Source: Chloroflexota bacterium
GTDB taxonomy: Bacteria; Chloroflexota; Anaerolineae; UBA1429
Assembly: GCA_012729455.1 (NCBI GenBank)
Contig: JAAYDC010000027.1
Span: 1 to 64,000 of the forward strand
DNA length: 64,000 bases
Direction of reading: 5' to 3'
In this document: positions 1-9,700 of the stretch, in pieces
Numbering within the stretch: the stretch's first letter is position 1
Layout: each line of letters opens with the position of its first letter
The notes under the pieces: model-generated
What the model saw: only the letters and a program-made list of their open reading frames with translations
What the model was told of the DNA's origin: nothing
Database searches by the model: none
Made by a program: the position numbers and the translations under genes

Positions 1-868
1 CGAAGATTTCGTCTATCGGTGCCTCCTCGCATAAGCGACCATCTCTCTTCTACGTTACTACTTTTATTACCAAAGATTACTTTTTTGCCCTTAGGTGTTA
101 CAAAAATAGCATATTCATGAGTCCTTGTAATATTATCAGCTGAACCACCTTGAGGGTGATGATTAATAACTACAGTATTGCAGTCATACTCAGAAAATAA
201 TTCCTCTAACAGAACTAAAAGATGAGCGTATTCATAATCATCTATAGCAATAATTAGTACACCATCGCTTCGATTCAACAGCTTCTTCGCCAACTTCAGG
301 CGTTTTTCCATCATGGAGAGCCACTTGGAATGTCGATAGCTATTGGTACTGTCTACGTAGTCGTTGTTGTATTTCCAATCCCTTGCTCCTGTGTTGTAAG
401 GCGGTCTATGTAAATACAATCAACTTTTCCAGCATACAAATATTCTAAAAGCTGCAAGGCGTGGTAATTGTCTGCTTCGATCAATGTATGCCAAAGGTCA
501 CTATCCGGCGCATTAGAAATGGAATCAACAAATTGCAAATAAGGATATATCGGCTCGCCAAATTCTGCGGTCGTGACTAAATCCTTTAGAGCAAATACTT
601 TTTCCTGTCCGTCGCCCTTACTCACACAAAACACTTGCTCCTCTTGGACATCTTTGACGATATAAAGTTCGTCGATGCTTCCATTCTTGAGGGAAACAGT
701 ACCACCAACTTTAACGGGCACTTCGTAAAGAGGAGTACACTCGGGCAGGTGATTTTCAAAAACGAGACCGAATTTTTTCTGTTGAGTCAATTTATCGGCT
801 TCTGCCTGGATGCGCTCGCGCAAGCTCTCATCCTTAATTTGTTTAATTAAATCATCAATAATCGCCAT
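1..868 (-). pseudogene. Site-specific DNA methyltransferase (beta-class / type III Mod-like), 3'-truncated by window edge, 1-nt frameshift at the DPPY motif
   Basis: ORF 868..353 reads ...LLEYLYAGKVDCIYID then shifts; restoring one C at ~403/404 gives DPPYNTGARDWKYNNDYVDSTNSYRHSKWLSMMEKRLKLAKKLLNRSDGVLIIAIDDYEYAHLLVLLEELFSEYDCNTVVINHHPQGGSADNITRTHEYAIF..., open to the window edge. Confidence 0.85.
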
Positions 869-1080
869 CAGACATCACCCTCATCAATAAATTCCAAAAT
901 ATCGTCCACACCACAGTCAAGCGCTCGGCAGATGCGTTCAATGCTGTCGAGCGAGATGTATTTTCTGCGCTTTATCTGCGTCATTACATTCCCGGAGAAA
1001 CCGGCCTTATTAATGAGTTCAGAATTGCTCATCTGCCGGTCGATTAAAAGATGAAATAACCTGTCATAGGATACTGCCAT
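868..1080 (-). CDS. Xre-family HTH regulator, small, coupled to the methyltransferase
   Basis: 70 aa, helix-turn-helix pattern (MSNSELINKAGFSGNVMTQIKRRKYISLDSIERICRALDCGVDDILEF); stop and methyltransferase start overlap (TGATG). Confidence 0.8.
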   Translation of the reverse strand: MAVSYDRLFHLLIDRQMSNSELINKAGFSGNVMTQIKRRKYISLDSIERICRALDCGVDDILEFIDEGDV

Positions 1081-1145
1081 AAGATTTTCCTTTCGCTCTC
1101 TAGCAACTATGACTATTCTATCATCCTTGCGTGAATATTTCTATG

Positions 1146-1160
1146 AGAAAATGATTTTCT
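1146..1160. promoter_or_regulatory. Perfect 15-bp palindrome AGAAAATGATTTTCT upstream of xre; candidate operator
   Basis: 7-bp arms around a central G in the intergenic leader of the xre-mod pair. Confidence 0.45.
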
Positions 1161-1199
1161 GACTGTTTTTTATTTTGCTCCTGCACGAACACACGGGGT

Positions 1200-1284
1200 G
1201 TAGCAGGATGTAGCAGGTTTTTTCAGTTACCCCTATTTAGATGAAATATAGGACTATATAGAAAATCCTGCTACAAGCTGCTAC
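1200..1284. repeat. Inverted repeat of doubled GTAGCAG units
   Basis: GTAGCAGGATGTAGCAGG (1200-1217) faces CCTGCTACAAGCTGCTAC (1267-1284); 16/18 complementary; each arm has two GTAGCAG units at 10-bp period. Confidence 0.75.
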
Positions 1285-1309
1285 AAACCAGAAAATCTTA
1301 AGGAATCGG

Positions 1310-1340
1310 CGCTAAGTTCAACTTGGCGTTTTGCTTTTTG
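1310..1340 (+). terminator. Putative intrinsic terminator
   Basis: CGCTAAG-TTCAA-CTTGGCG stem followed by TTTTGCTTTTT. Confidence 0.45.
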
Positions 1341-1838
1341 CAAAAAGTTTTCTCTATCCCGTTCAAAAACGCCCTTTTTCCTGCCTACAGAGTGAGAGGA
1401 AGAATCCCACGCCCTAGATTCAACATAGGCCGTCAGAAAAATTACTCAAAACCATCCCTTCTGTCCAAGGGGAAAGTGAAGGGAGTTCTCCTTCAATACA
1501 AGAGCAGGGTGAAGCATGTACGACAACATATCAAAAGATATTTGCGCTACATCCTCGACCCAGCCGACCTCACCCCGGGCGAGCTCGAGGATATCCTCGA
1601 CCCGCACGAAGAGGTGCGCGACGCGCTCGACCCCGCCGCCTACGCCGAACGCGCCTCCCAGAGCGGCTATCCCGGCGGGACCTTTCGCGTGCTCAAGGAT
1701 AAAGAGCTGCGCGAGTTCGGCGAATACCGCACCCGCCGTCTGGTGCTCGAAGTCTGGCATCGCCTGTAAAGCAGCGAGCGATGAGGTTATCCCTCGCCGC
1801 CCGTGATCATTTCGGGATGACGAAAGCAGCACGGCGCG

Positions 1839-1870
1839 GAGGTCAGTGGTTCGAATCCGCTCCCCGCTAC
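1839..1870 (+). tRNA. Partial tRNA 3' end (variable loop, T-arm and acceptor strand); resembles the 3' end of initiator tRNA
   Basis: GGAGGTC AGTGG TTCGAAT CCGCT CCCCGCTA; T-stem pairs around a canonical TTCGAAT loop; no matching 5' acceptor/D-arm upstream; antisense translation gives the tRNA-typical string GERIRTTDLR. Confidence 0.55.
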
Positions 1871-2002
1871 TGCTGCAGGTGACGGGAATCATCCAGTGCG
1901 CCAACAAGCAGGTCAACCTGATGGCCGAACATGGCGTGCGTTTGCGCCTGGGCATGGGCGAACACCAGCCCTTTATCAGCTGCAGGGTCACGACGTTGGC
2001 AG

Positions 2003-2041
2003 CAATAAACAAAAACCAGGCAACCGGCCGGCTGCCTGGTT
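2003..2041 (-). terminator. Intrinsic terminator downstream of hppA
   Basis: Minus strand AACCAGGCA-GCCGGCCGGT-TGCCTGGTT followed by TTTGTTTATT. Confidence 0.75.
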
Positions 2042-2061
2042 GCCTGGTATCGTTTACAGCC

Positions 2062-4110
2062 TCAGAGCGGGAAGAGCGCCAAACGGGCGATCAACGGGCC
2101 AAAGATGCTGGCAGCCAGCGACATGACCGTGATGAGGGTATTGATGGAGGGGCCGGCGGTATCCTTGAAGGGGTCGCCGACGGTATCACCCACCACGGCC
2201 GCATGATGGGCATCGGTACCCTTGCCGCCATGCGCGCCATCCTCGATGAACTTTTTCGCGTTATCCCACAGGCCGCCGGCATTCGCCATAAAGAGCGCAA
2301 AGATGATACCGGTGACGATCGAGCCCGCCAAAAAGCCGCCCAGGGCATTCTTGCCAAAGAGCAACCCAACCAGCAACGGTGACCCAATGGCCAGCAAGCC
2401 CGGCAAGAGCAGCTCCTTGAGGGCCCCGCGCGTGGCGATGTCGACACACAGGTTGCTATCCGGCGGGGTAGTGCCTTCGATCAGGCCGGGAATCTCGCGG
2501 AACTGGCGGCGAATTTCGCCCACCATCACAAAGGCGTTGCGGCTGACAGAGAGGATCAGCAGCGCCGAAAAGAGCGGCGGCATGGCAGCTCCCAGGAAGA
2601 GCCCTACGATCACGCCGGTATTACGCAGGTCGAGTGTTTGAAGGTCTACCGTCTCGGTATAGGCGGCAAACAGCGCCAGCACCGTCAGCGCGGCCGCGCC
2701 GATGGCAAAGCCCTTGGTGATGGCCTTGGCGGTGTTGCCGGCCGCATCCAGGCGGTCGCAAACACGAATGGTCTCTTCGGATTCGTTGCCGGCTTCGGCA
2801 CAGCCCTTGGCATTATCCACGATCGGGCCGTAGGCATCCGACGAGACGATCATACCGGTGATGGCCAGCATGCCCACCGCAGAGACCGCTACGCCATACA
2901 CACCGTTCACACCAAAGGCTTGGGCGGTATAATAGCTGGCGATCATCGCTGCGCAGATGCCTACAATCGAGGGCACAATGCTCAGCAGGCCATACGAAAA
3001 GCCCTCCAGGATCAGGAGCGCCGGGCCCGTCATTGCAGAGGCAGCTGTGTTTTGCACCGCTTTTTGGTCGATATCAGTCACTGCGTCCGAGGTAAAGCCG
3101 ATCACGATGCCGGCCACCAGACCTGCCACCGTGGGCAGCAGGATGCCCCAGCCCTGCCAGTTGCGTGTCCAGATGTTCTCTGCGTCGATACCCGTCATGG
3201 CGATCACAAAGACGGTCACCAGGCCGATCACAACGGTCGTAACGATCGTGCCAGTGTTGAGCGCCTTGCCCGGGTCGTTGCTCTCGCCGGTGCGCACAAA
3301 CAGCATCCCGATCAGCGAGGCGATGATACCGACCGCGCACAAGAGCAGTGGAAAGAGCACGAACGCTTCGCCGTGGGGATGGTCGCGGTAGAGCTCCCAA
3401 CCCAGGATCATCACCGCCACCACAGCGGCGACATACGAGTCAAAGATGTCGGCGCCCATACCGGCCACATCGCCCACATTATCGCCCACGTTGTCGGCGA
3501 TCACAGCCGGGTTGCGCGGATCGTCCTCAGCCAGGTCGAACTCGACCTTGCCCACCAGGTCAGCCCCGATGTCAGCCGTCTTGGTGTAGATGCCGCCACC
3601 CGCCTTGGCGAGCAGAGCCAGCGAGCTCGCGCCGAACGAAAAGCCCAGCACGATGTTGGGATCTTTGAAAATCCAGTAGATGACGGTCATGCCCATCAGT
3701 GCGATACCCACCACCAAAAGGCCCATCACACCGCCGGCATAAAATCCGACCGGGAAGGCTTTCTTGAGCCCCTCGCGGGCGGCATAGGCAACACGCGCGT
3801 TGGCACGCGTGGAAATGTACATGCCGGCATAACCCGCAAGGGCTGAAAAGAACGAACCAACCAGGTAGGCGACTGCCGTCTGCCAGTTGACTGCCACGAT
3901 GATTACCACCGCGATCACCAGAGCAACCAGGGCAAGCGCCTGGAAGAGGCGCTTTAGATAAGCCGCCGCGCCCTCCTGGATGGCCTTGGAGAAGCGCGCC
4001 ATCGCCTCGTTCTCGTTGGTCTGCTTCATAACCCAACTAAACAGGTACCCCGCAACCCCAATCGAAAGCAAGCCTGTGATTAACGCGACTACCTTTGGAT
4101 CGACCATCAA
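2062..4110 (-). CDS. hppA: Membrane-bound H+-translocating pyrophosphatase, K+-independent type
   Basis: 682 aa; DNVGDNVGDVAGMGADIFDSY, GNTAKAITKGFAIG, DAHHAAVVGDTVGDPFKDTAGPS motifs. Confidence 0.95.
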   Translation of the reverse strand: MMVDPKVVALITGLLSIGVAGYLFSWVMKQTNENEAMARFSKAIQEGAAAYLKRLFQALALVALVIAVVIIVAVNWQTAVAYLVGSFFSALAGYAGMYISTRANARVAYAAREGLKKAFPVGFYAGGVMGLLVVGIALMGMTVIYWIFKDPNIVLGFSFGASSLALLAKAGGGIYTKTADIGADLVGKVEFDLAEDDPRNPAVIADNVGDNVGDVAGMGADIFDSYVAAVVAVMILGWELYRDHPHGEAFVLFPLLLCAVGIIASLIGMLFVRTGESNDPGKALNTGTIVTTVVIGLVTVFVIAMTGIDAENIWTRNWQGWGILLPTVAGLVAGIVIGFTSDAVTDIDQKAVQNTAASAMTGPALLILEGFSYGLLSIVPSIVGICAAMIASYYTAQAFGVNGVYGVAVSAVGMLAITGMIVSSDAYGPIVDNAKGCAEAGNESEETIRVCDRLDAAGNTAKAITKGFAIGAAALTVLALFAAYTETVDLQTLDLRNTGVIVGLFLGAAMPPLFSALLILSVSRNAFVMVGEIRRQFREIPGLIEGTTPPDSNLCVDIATRGALKELLLPGLLAIGSPLLVGLLFGKNALGGFLAGSIVTGIIFALFMANAGGLWDNAKKFIEDGAHGGKGTDAHHAAVVGDTVGDPFKDTAGPSINTLITVMSLAASIFGPLIARLALFPL

Positions 4111-4352
4111 GCCCTCCCACTGCTATGCATACATATTCGGCACGCGTGGGCCAGCGGTATGAACCTCTGCCCACGTTTCGCCGTGTATCCTAGCCACTTA
4201 TCATGATAGTGTCAAAGTGCGAGCTCCTCGCATGGACCTCCTTGGGCGAATATCAAGTTTGCGCTACAGTTATTTATGTCTACTGGGATCGATTTGCCAC
4301 CCGCGTCAAGGCGCGCTATCGTAACACGCAAATCAGGCAGATGAGGTGTGGC

Positions 4353-5336
4353 ATGAGTAAGAAACGGATGATCATCGTAGGTGTAGGTGGGATGGGCGAG
4401 GCCTGGATGAACACTTTAGCGGCTTCGACCGACGCAGACTATGCCGCCCTGGTGGATGTCTCGGCCCCGACACTGGCACGGCAGTCGGCCAGATATGGGG
4501 TCCCCGAGAGCGTCTGTTTTACCGAACTGGAGCAGGCTCTGCGTATCCCGGCTGACGGGCTAATCAATGTCACTCCGCCGCAATTCCACGAAGAGGTGTG
4601 TTGCGCCGCCATGCGCGCCGGGTTACCGGTGCTCACCGAAAAGCCCCTTTCCGACACGCTGCCAGCGGCACAGCGCATGGTTGCGTGCGCGCATGAGACC
4701 GAGCAGCTGCTGATGGTGGCGCAGAACTATCGCTACCAACCTTTTGTGCGCACCATGCATGATCTGGTGGCATCCGGCCTGTATGGCAAACCGGGGCAAG
4801 CTCAGATCGCCTTTTACAAAGGGCCGCACTTTGGCGGCTTTCGCGAAGAGATGCCCTATCCGCTGATCATTGACATGTCGATCCACCACTTTGATATGCT
4901 GCGCTACATCCTGGAGGCTGAACCGGTAGCCGTCTCGGGTCGTTCGTGGAACCCCTCCTGGAGCTGGTTCGACGGGGATGCTTCCTGCCAGCTGGTTTTC
5001 GAGTGCAGCAACGGTCTCTCGGTACTCTACCACGGCAGCTGGTGCTCGACGGGCGACGAGACCTCCTGGAGCGGCGACTGGCGCATCGAGTGTGAAGGCG
5101 GGGTGATAGCATCCGAGCAGGATATTGTGACCCAGGGCGCCACCGGCCAGCCGATGCGCTTGGCGGCCACTGCACCCATGCCGTTACGCGCCCAGGCTTA
5201 TCTGCTGGACGAGTTTGTGCGCGCCCTGCGCGGCGAAACTGTGCCAGCCACGACCGGGAATGACAACCTTAAAAGTCTTACGATGGTGTTCAAGGCGGTC
5301 GAGGCAGTTCAGACGGGAACGCGTGTGACGTTCTAA
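4353..5336 (+). CDS. Gfo/Idh/MocA family oxidoreductase
   Basis: Start placed at internal ATG (MSKKRMIIVGVGGMGEAW); GVGGMG Rossmann, TEKPL motif. Confidence 0.85.
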   Translation: MSKKRMIIVGVGGMGEAWMNTLAASTDADYAALVDVSAPTLARQSARYGVPESVCFTELEQALRIPADGLINVTPPQFHEEVCCAAMRAGLPVLTEKPLSDTLPAAQRMVACAHETEQLLMVAQNYRYQPFVRTMHDLVASGLYGKPGQAQIAFYKGPHFGGFREEMPYPLIIDMSIHHFDMLRYILEAEPVAVSGRSWNPSWSWFDGDASCQLVFECSNGLSVLYHGSWCSTGDETSWSGDWRIECEGGVIASEQDIVTQGATGQPMRLAATAPMPLRAQAYLLDEFVRALRGETVPATTGNDNLKSLTMVFKAVEAVQTGTRVTF

Positions 5337-5342
5337 GGCTGG

Positions 5343-5807
5343 TTACTCGTCGTCGCCGCGGTCGTCATCACCGGCGGGGTGTTCGGGATAAATCAACTCG
5401 GTGATCTCGCCGTGATGGTCGACTACCACGCGCAAGCCCATCATGCGCAGCCACGGCAGCCACTGCGCGGGGTTGCTCTGGCGCACGTTCTGCTCCATGT
5501 TACGAATGGATGACTCCACGGCAGCCTTAGAAAACAGGTCGTCCTTGCCAATCATGTTGAGCACGCCGCGGATGATCTCATCCTGATGGGCGGTGATCTG
5601 TTCCTTGAGGTGCGCAAGCACCGCGTCGTCGATGGTTGCCGCAGTCACGTGCAGCCTCATGCCGTCGTCGGGGATAGCATAATGAGCCTCACCGCCAATC
5701 CACACGACCTCGGCCAGTTCGCCCTCGGTGTTGTATACCAGCCCCGAAAACAGGGCTTGCTGATGGGTGTCACGCTGTTCCATATCACTCGCTCTCTGGG
5801 TACGCAT
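5343..5807 (-). CDS. Conserved hypothetical protein
   Basis: 154 aa ORF directly downstream of the SWIM/SNF2 pair on the same strand. Confidence 0.6.
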   Translation of the reverse strand: MRTQRASDMEQRDTHQQALFSGLVYNTEGELAEVVWIGGEAHYAIPDDGMRLHVTAATIDDAVLAHLKEQITAHQDEIIRGVLNMIGKDDLFSKAAVESSIRNMEQNVRQSNPAQWLPWLRMMGLRVVVDHHGEITELIYPEHPAGDDDRGDDE

Positions 5808-5835
5808 TCATTCTATCATTACGCGCGAACGCGGG

Positions 5836-6732
5836 TCAAGACGTGCCCTCAACCTGGTCGATCAGGACGGCGCCATTCTCGGCAGATGTTTCGTCGTTGC
5901 CATAAGCCAATTCCAGGGCACGCTGTGTAACCCGCTGGTAGACCGGTGCTAGGCGCTCAAGGAGCGAGACATCGCCGGCAAACTCGGGAGCTCCCAACAT
6001 TTTCAGGCTCTCCATCTCGACCTCGGGTGCGGCGATGCGTATCTGCATGGCACTCATATCACCCATTTTCCAAAAGCGCTGTGCCTGCAGTTCGATGGCG
6101 CTGAGGGTTGGCAGCTGTTCGCCGGCAGCCCGTTCGTGCGCTGGAGCACCAGAACGGCGGTCGGAAAGAGCCGCGGTAAGCTGCTCGCGGTCGCGTCCGC
6201 GCAAAGTCAGGAGGATAAAGGGATCCTGGTCAAGACACTCGCCGATTGCCAACAATACCGCTGCATTGTGCTCGCAGGCACGCTCGGACGCATTACAGGT
6301 ACAATAGAGTTGGAAATCCGCCTGGCTGCGGGGGAAGAGGGAGATGTCAGCCTCGTCGAGGGCCTCTTCAATATCTTTGGGAAGGTGCAGGTTGAGGAGC
6401 TGCGCCATAAAGAGCGCCCGCTCGGCCAGCAACACAGTCGCGAGTTCCCATTCCTGGTCACTGAGGGTAGCTACCTCGATACGCTGCTGCTGGGTCTGCA
6501 GACGCACGTCCTGCACCTGGGCAGCGATGTAGCCATCCTGCACCTCGATCGTCAGCACCCTTCCGGTCTGGATCGCCTCCCAGGCACGGTCGATCGCTAT
6601 CTGACTGAAAATGCCTGCAATGGCAGCACGCCAGCGCGACGACCAGCTATCCTGTGCGGCAGAAGCCGGAACTGTCAGCTTGCTCAGATCTAGCAGCAAC
6701 GGCCCGGCATGCGGTGTAGGGCGCTCAGGCAT
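5836..6732 (-). CDS. SWIM zinc-finger protein
   Basis: CxCx(n)CxH motif in YCTCNASERACEHNAAVLLAI; overlaps the SNF2 gene. Confidence 0.8.
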   Translation of the reverse strand: MPERPTPHAGPLLLDLSKLTVPASAAQDSWSSRWRAAIAGIFSQIAIDRAWEAIQTGRVLTIEVQDGYIAAQVQDVRLQTQQQRIEVATLSDQEWELATVLLAERALFMAQLLNLHLPKDIEEALDEADISLFPRSQADFQLYCTCNASERACEHNAAVLLAIGECLDQDPFILLTLRGRDREQLTAALSDRRSGAPAHERAAGEQLPTLSAIELQAQRFWKMGDMSAMQIRIAAPEVEMESLKMLGAPEFAGDVSLLERLAPVYQRVTQRALELAYGNDETSAENGAVLIDQVEGTS

Positions 6733-9700
6733 CGTGCTCCTCCCGGTCTTCGTCGCTGGCCAGCTCCAAGGCGTCGGCGCGCAGGGTCACCAGGTCGAGC
6801 AGGGCATCCGTCGAAAGATCAGCCAACCAGTCCTCCCCAGACCCCACCACGCTCTCGGCCAAAGCGCGTTTGCTCTCAATGAGCATGTCGATGCGGTCCT
6901 CCAAGGTGCCCACTGCGATGAGTTTGTGCACCTGCACATCGCGCGATTGCCCAATACGAAAGGCGCGGTCGGTGGCCTGGTTCTCGACGGCCGGATTCCA
7001 CCAGCGGTCAAAGTGAAACACATGGTTGGCGCGCATCAGGTTCAAGCCGGTGCCGCCGGCCTTGAGCGAGAGCACAAAGATGCCCGGTGCGTCGTCGGCT
7101 TCCTGAAAACGCATGATCATCTTTTCGCGCGCCGGCTGCGAGGTACCGCCGTGTAAAAAAAGCACTTCGCGGCGAAAGTATTCGACCAGATGTCGCTGTA
7201 ATAGCTGGCCCATCTGGGCATATTGCGTAAAGACCAGCGAGCGTTCACCGGTAGCCAGCACCTCGTCGAGCATTTCCAGCAGGCGGTTGAGCTTGCCCGA
7301 ACGCGCTCCCAGCACCGATCCATCTCCCAAATACAGAGCCGGATGGTCGCAGATCTGCTTGAGGCGCGTGAGCATCGCCAGCACCTGGCCGCGCCGCTTC
7401 AGGACCGGATCGCGCTGTTCACCCTCCTTGAGCTCGCGCATGGCATCCTGCACCACGGCCTCATACAGCGTCACCTGCTCGCGCGTGAGGTTGCAGTAGA
7501 CCTTGTGCTCGAACTTGGCCGGCAGGTCCTGGATCACAGTGGGGTCGGTTTTGACGCGCCGCAGGATAAAGGGCCGCACCAGCTTGCGCAGCCGCTCGGA
7601 AGTCTCCTCGTCCTGAAAGCGTTCGATCGGCACGGCAAAGGCGCGCCGGAAAGCCTCCAGCGAACCCAGGTAACCCGGGTTGAGGAACGACAGTATCGAC
7701 CACAGTTCGCTGAGGCGGTTTTCGATAGGCGTTCCCGTCAGCACCACGCGGCGCTGTCCCTGCAGCCGGCGGATAGCGCGCGCCTGCTTGGTGATCGGGT
7801 TTTTGATGTTTTGCGCCTCATCCAGGATGATATGTCCCCACGAAATGGGGCGCAGGCTCTCGAGGTCACGGCGCGCCAAGCCATAGGTCGAGATCACCAG
7901 ATCGGCTTTACTCGCCAGCGACGCTAGCTCTTCGGCGCCGGCACGCTTTGCACCGTGATGTACGACCACGTTCAAGTGCGGAGCAAAACGCTCGACCTCT
8001 CGCTTCCAGTTGCCCACCAGCGAGGTTGGGCATATCAGGAGCGTCGAGGGCAGCTCAGGCAGCTGCGCACGGACGTGCAGGAGGAGCGCGATCGCCTGGA
8101 TCGTCTTGCCCAGGCCCATATCGTCGGCCAGACAGGCGCCCAAGCCCCACTTGCCCATAAAGGCCAGCCACGCCAATCCGCGCTCCTGATAGGGACGCAG
8201 TTCGCCCACAAAATCAGGCGGGGTCTCGAGCGGTTCGATGGGCACACTGCCCGTAATGCGCTCGAACAGATCTGTGAGCAGCGGGTCGAGCTCAACGTCG
8301 CCGATCTCCAGGCCGTCGATCTCCTCGTCGGCGCCCAGGGCAAGCGCCAGGGCATCGTTCAGGGGCAGTGCGCCCTGTTTTTGCTGGCGTTCCCAAAAGG
8401 CGATCGCTGCCTCAACCTGGTCGGGCTGCAGCAGCACCCAGCGCCCGCGCATCTGCACCAGGGGTGCTTTCAGCGCAGCCAGGCGCTCAAATTCCTCATG
8501 AGTGATCAGCTCGTCGCCCAGAGCCAGCTGCCAGTCGTACTGTACCAACGAGTTCATCCCAAGCATGCCGGCGTCGTGAATATCGGTCGGGGCGTGCAGG
8601 CTGATGCGCACGTGCAATCTGGCGTCGGGCTGGCTCCACCAGGGCGGTACCAGCACGCTGATGCCCAAGCCCTCCAGCAGATGGGCTGTCTCGCGTAAAA
8701 AGGTATAGGCTTCCTCAGCCGAAAGGACGGCATGGTCGGGATTAGAGGTCAGCAAGCTGCGCTGGATGGCCGGCGAGATACGCGCAGCCTTACCCAAACT
8801 CTCCAGCAATCGCTCCTGGGGATGCTCAAAATTATAGTTGAGGTAGGAGAGCACCTGACCGCGTTCCATCCACACATCGCTGGCCGGCACCAGCAGGCTT
8901 GGATCCTCGCGCGACTGGATGAAATATCGCAGCACCCAAGGCGGCAGCTCGCCATTTTTGGCGGCGGTATAGTCGGGCTGTTCAAGGCGCAGGCATACGC
9001 CAAAGTTCGAGGCCGCTATGTCGCTGTTGCTGAGCGACCAGCGCTGCCAGCTCTGATAGTAGTTTGAGAGTTGGCGCTGCTCGCTGGAGGGCACGTTCAG
9101 GCGCCGATCGGGGTGCCAGAGCGCCTGCCACCAGCTCTCTGTCAGGTTGGCTGGACGACGCACGCCCGTCAGCAGCGCCTCACCGCCGCCCCACTCTCTA
9201 ACCGCCTGGTTGATCAGGGTATTGATAAAGTTCTGCAGCAGCAGTTTGGGTTCCGGCGCAGCCGCCTCCATCTCGCCGCTTTCGCGCACCACCGCGCTGC
9301 AGGCCGGCGGCATACCCTCTGCCAGCTGTGCCAGGCGCTCGCGGTCAGCATCGCTGCCGAGACTGGGCAGCCAGACAGCCTCCAGCGCTTTATCCTGCGA
9401 GACCAGCCCGGGCACATAGCGCTGGCCCGCCAATTGCTCGAGCCCGAACTTGGCCACCAAGCTCCAATACTGCAGGTCTACCCCAATGTGGTGATCCTGC
9501 TGCTCCTTGGCGATCGCCGGCAATGCCGTTAGCACCTCAAGCATCTGCAGGATCGGCACGCCGATGCCTTCCAGGCGCCAATAGGCAAAATGCGGAGCCG
9601 CGTCATCAGCCTCGTCGTCGGGCATGCGCAGCCAGGGCGGTACCTGCGGTGAGTTAGCCTGCGAGGGCAGCAGCGCCGCACGCGTCATGCGCTCCGTCGA

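Noticed and set aside
1323-1544. N-terminal part of the 148-aa ORF
   Set aside because: Reads across the AT/GC composition boundary; only the 3' half looks coding.
1795-1872. Complete tRNA gene
   Set aside because: T-arm and acceptor strand are present but no matching 5' acceptor, D-arm or convincing anticodon arm within ~75 nt upstream.
2638-3846. 402-aa plus-strand ORF
   Set aside because: Antisense to hppA; His/Asp/Gly-rich low-plausibility protein.
4143-4180. CGTGGGC...GCCCACG hairpin upstream of the Gfo/Idh gene
   Set aside because: Only 7 bp, long loop, no T-tract and no obvious position for a terminator or riboswitch; insufficient support.
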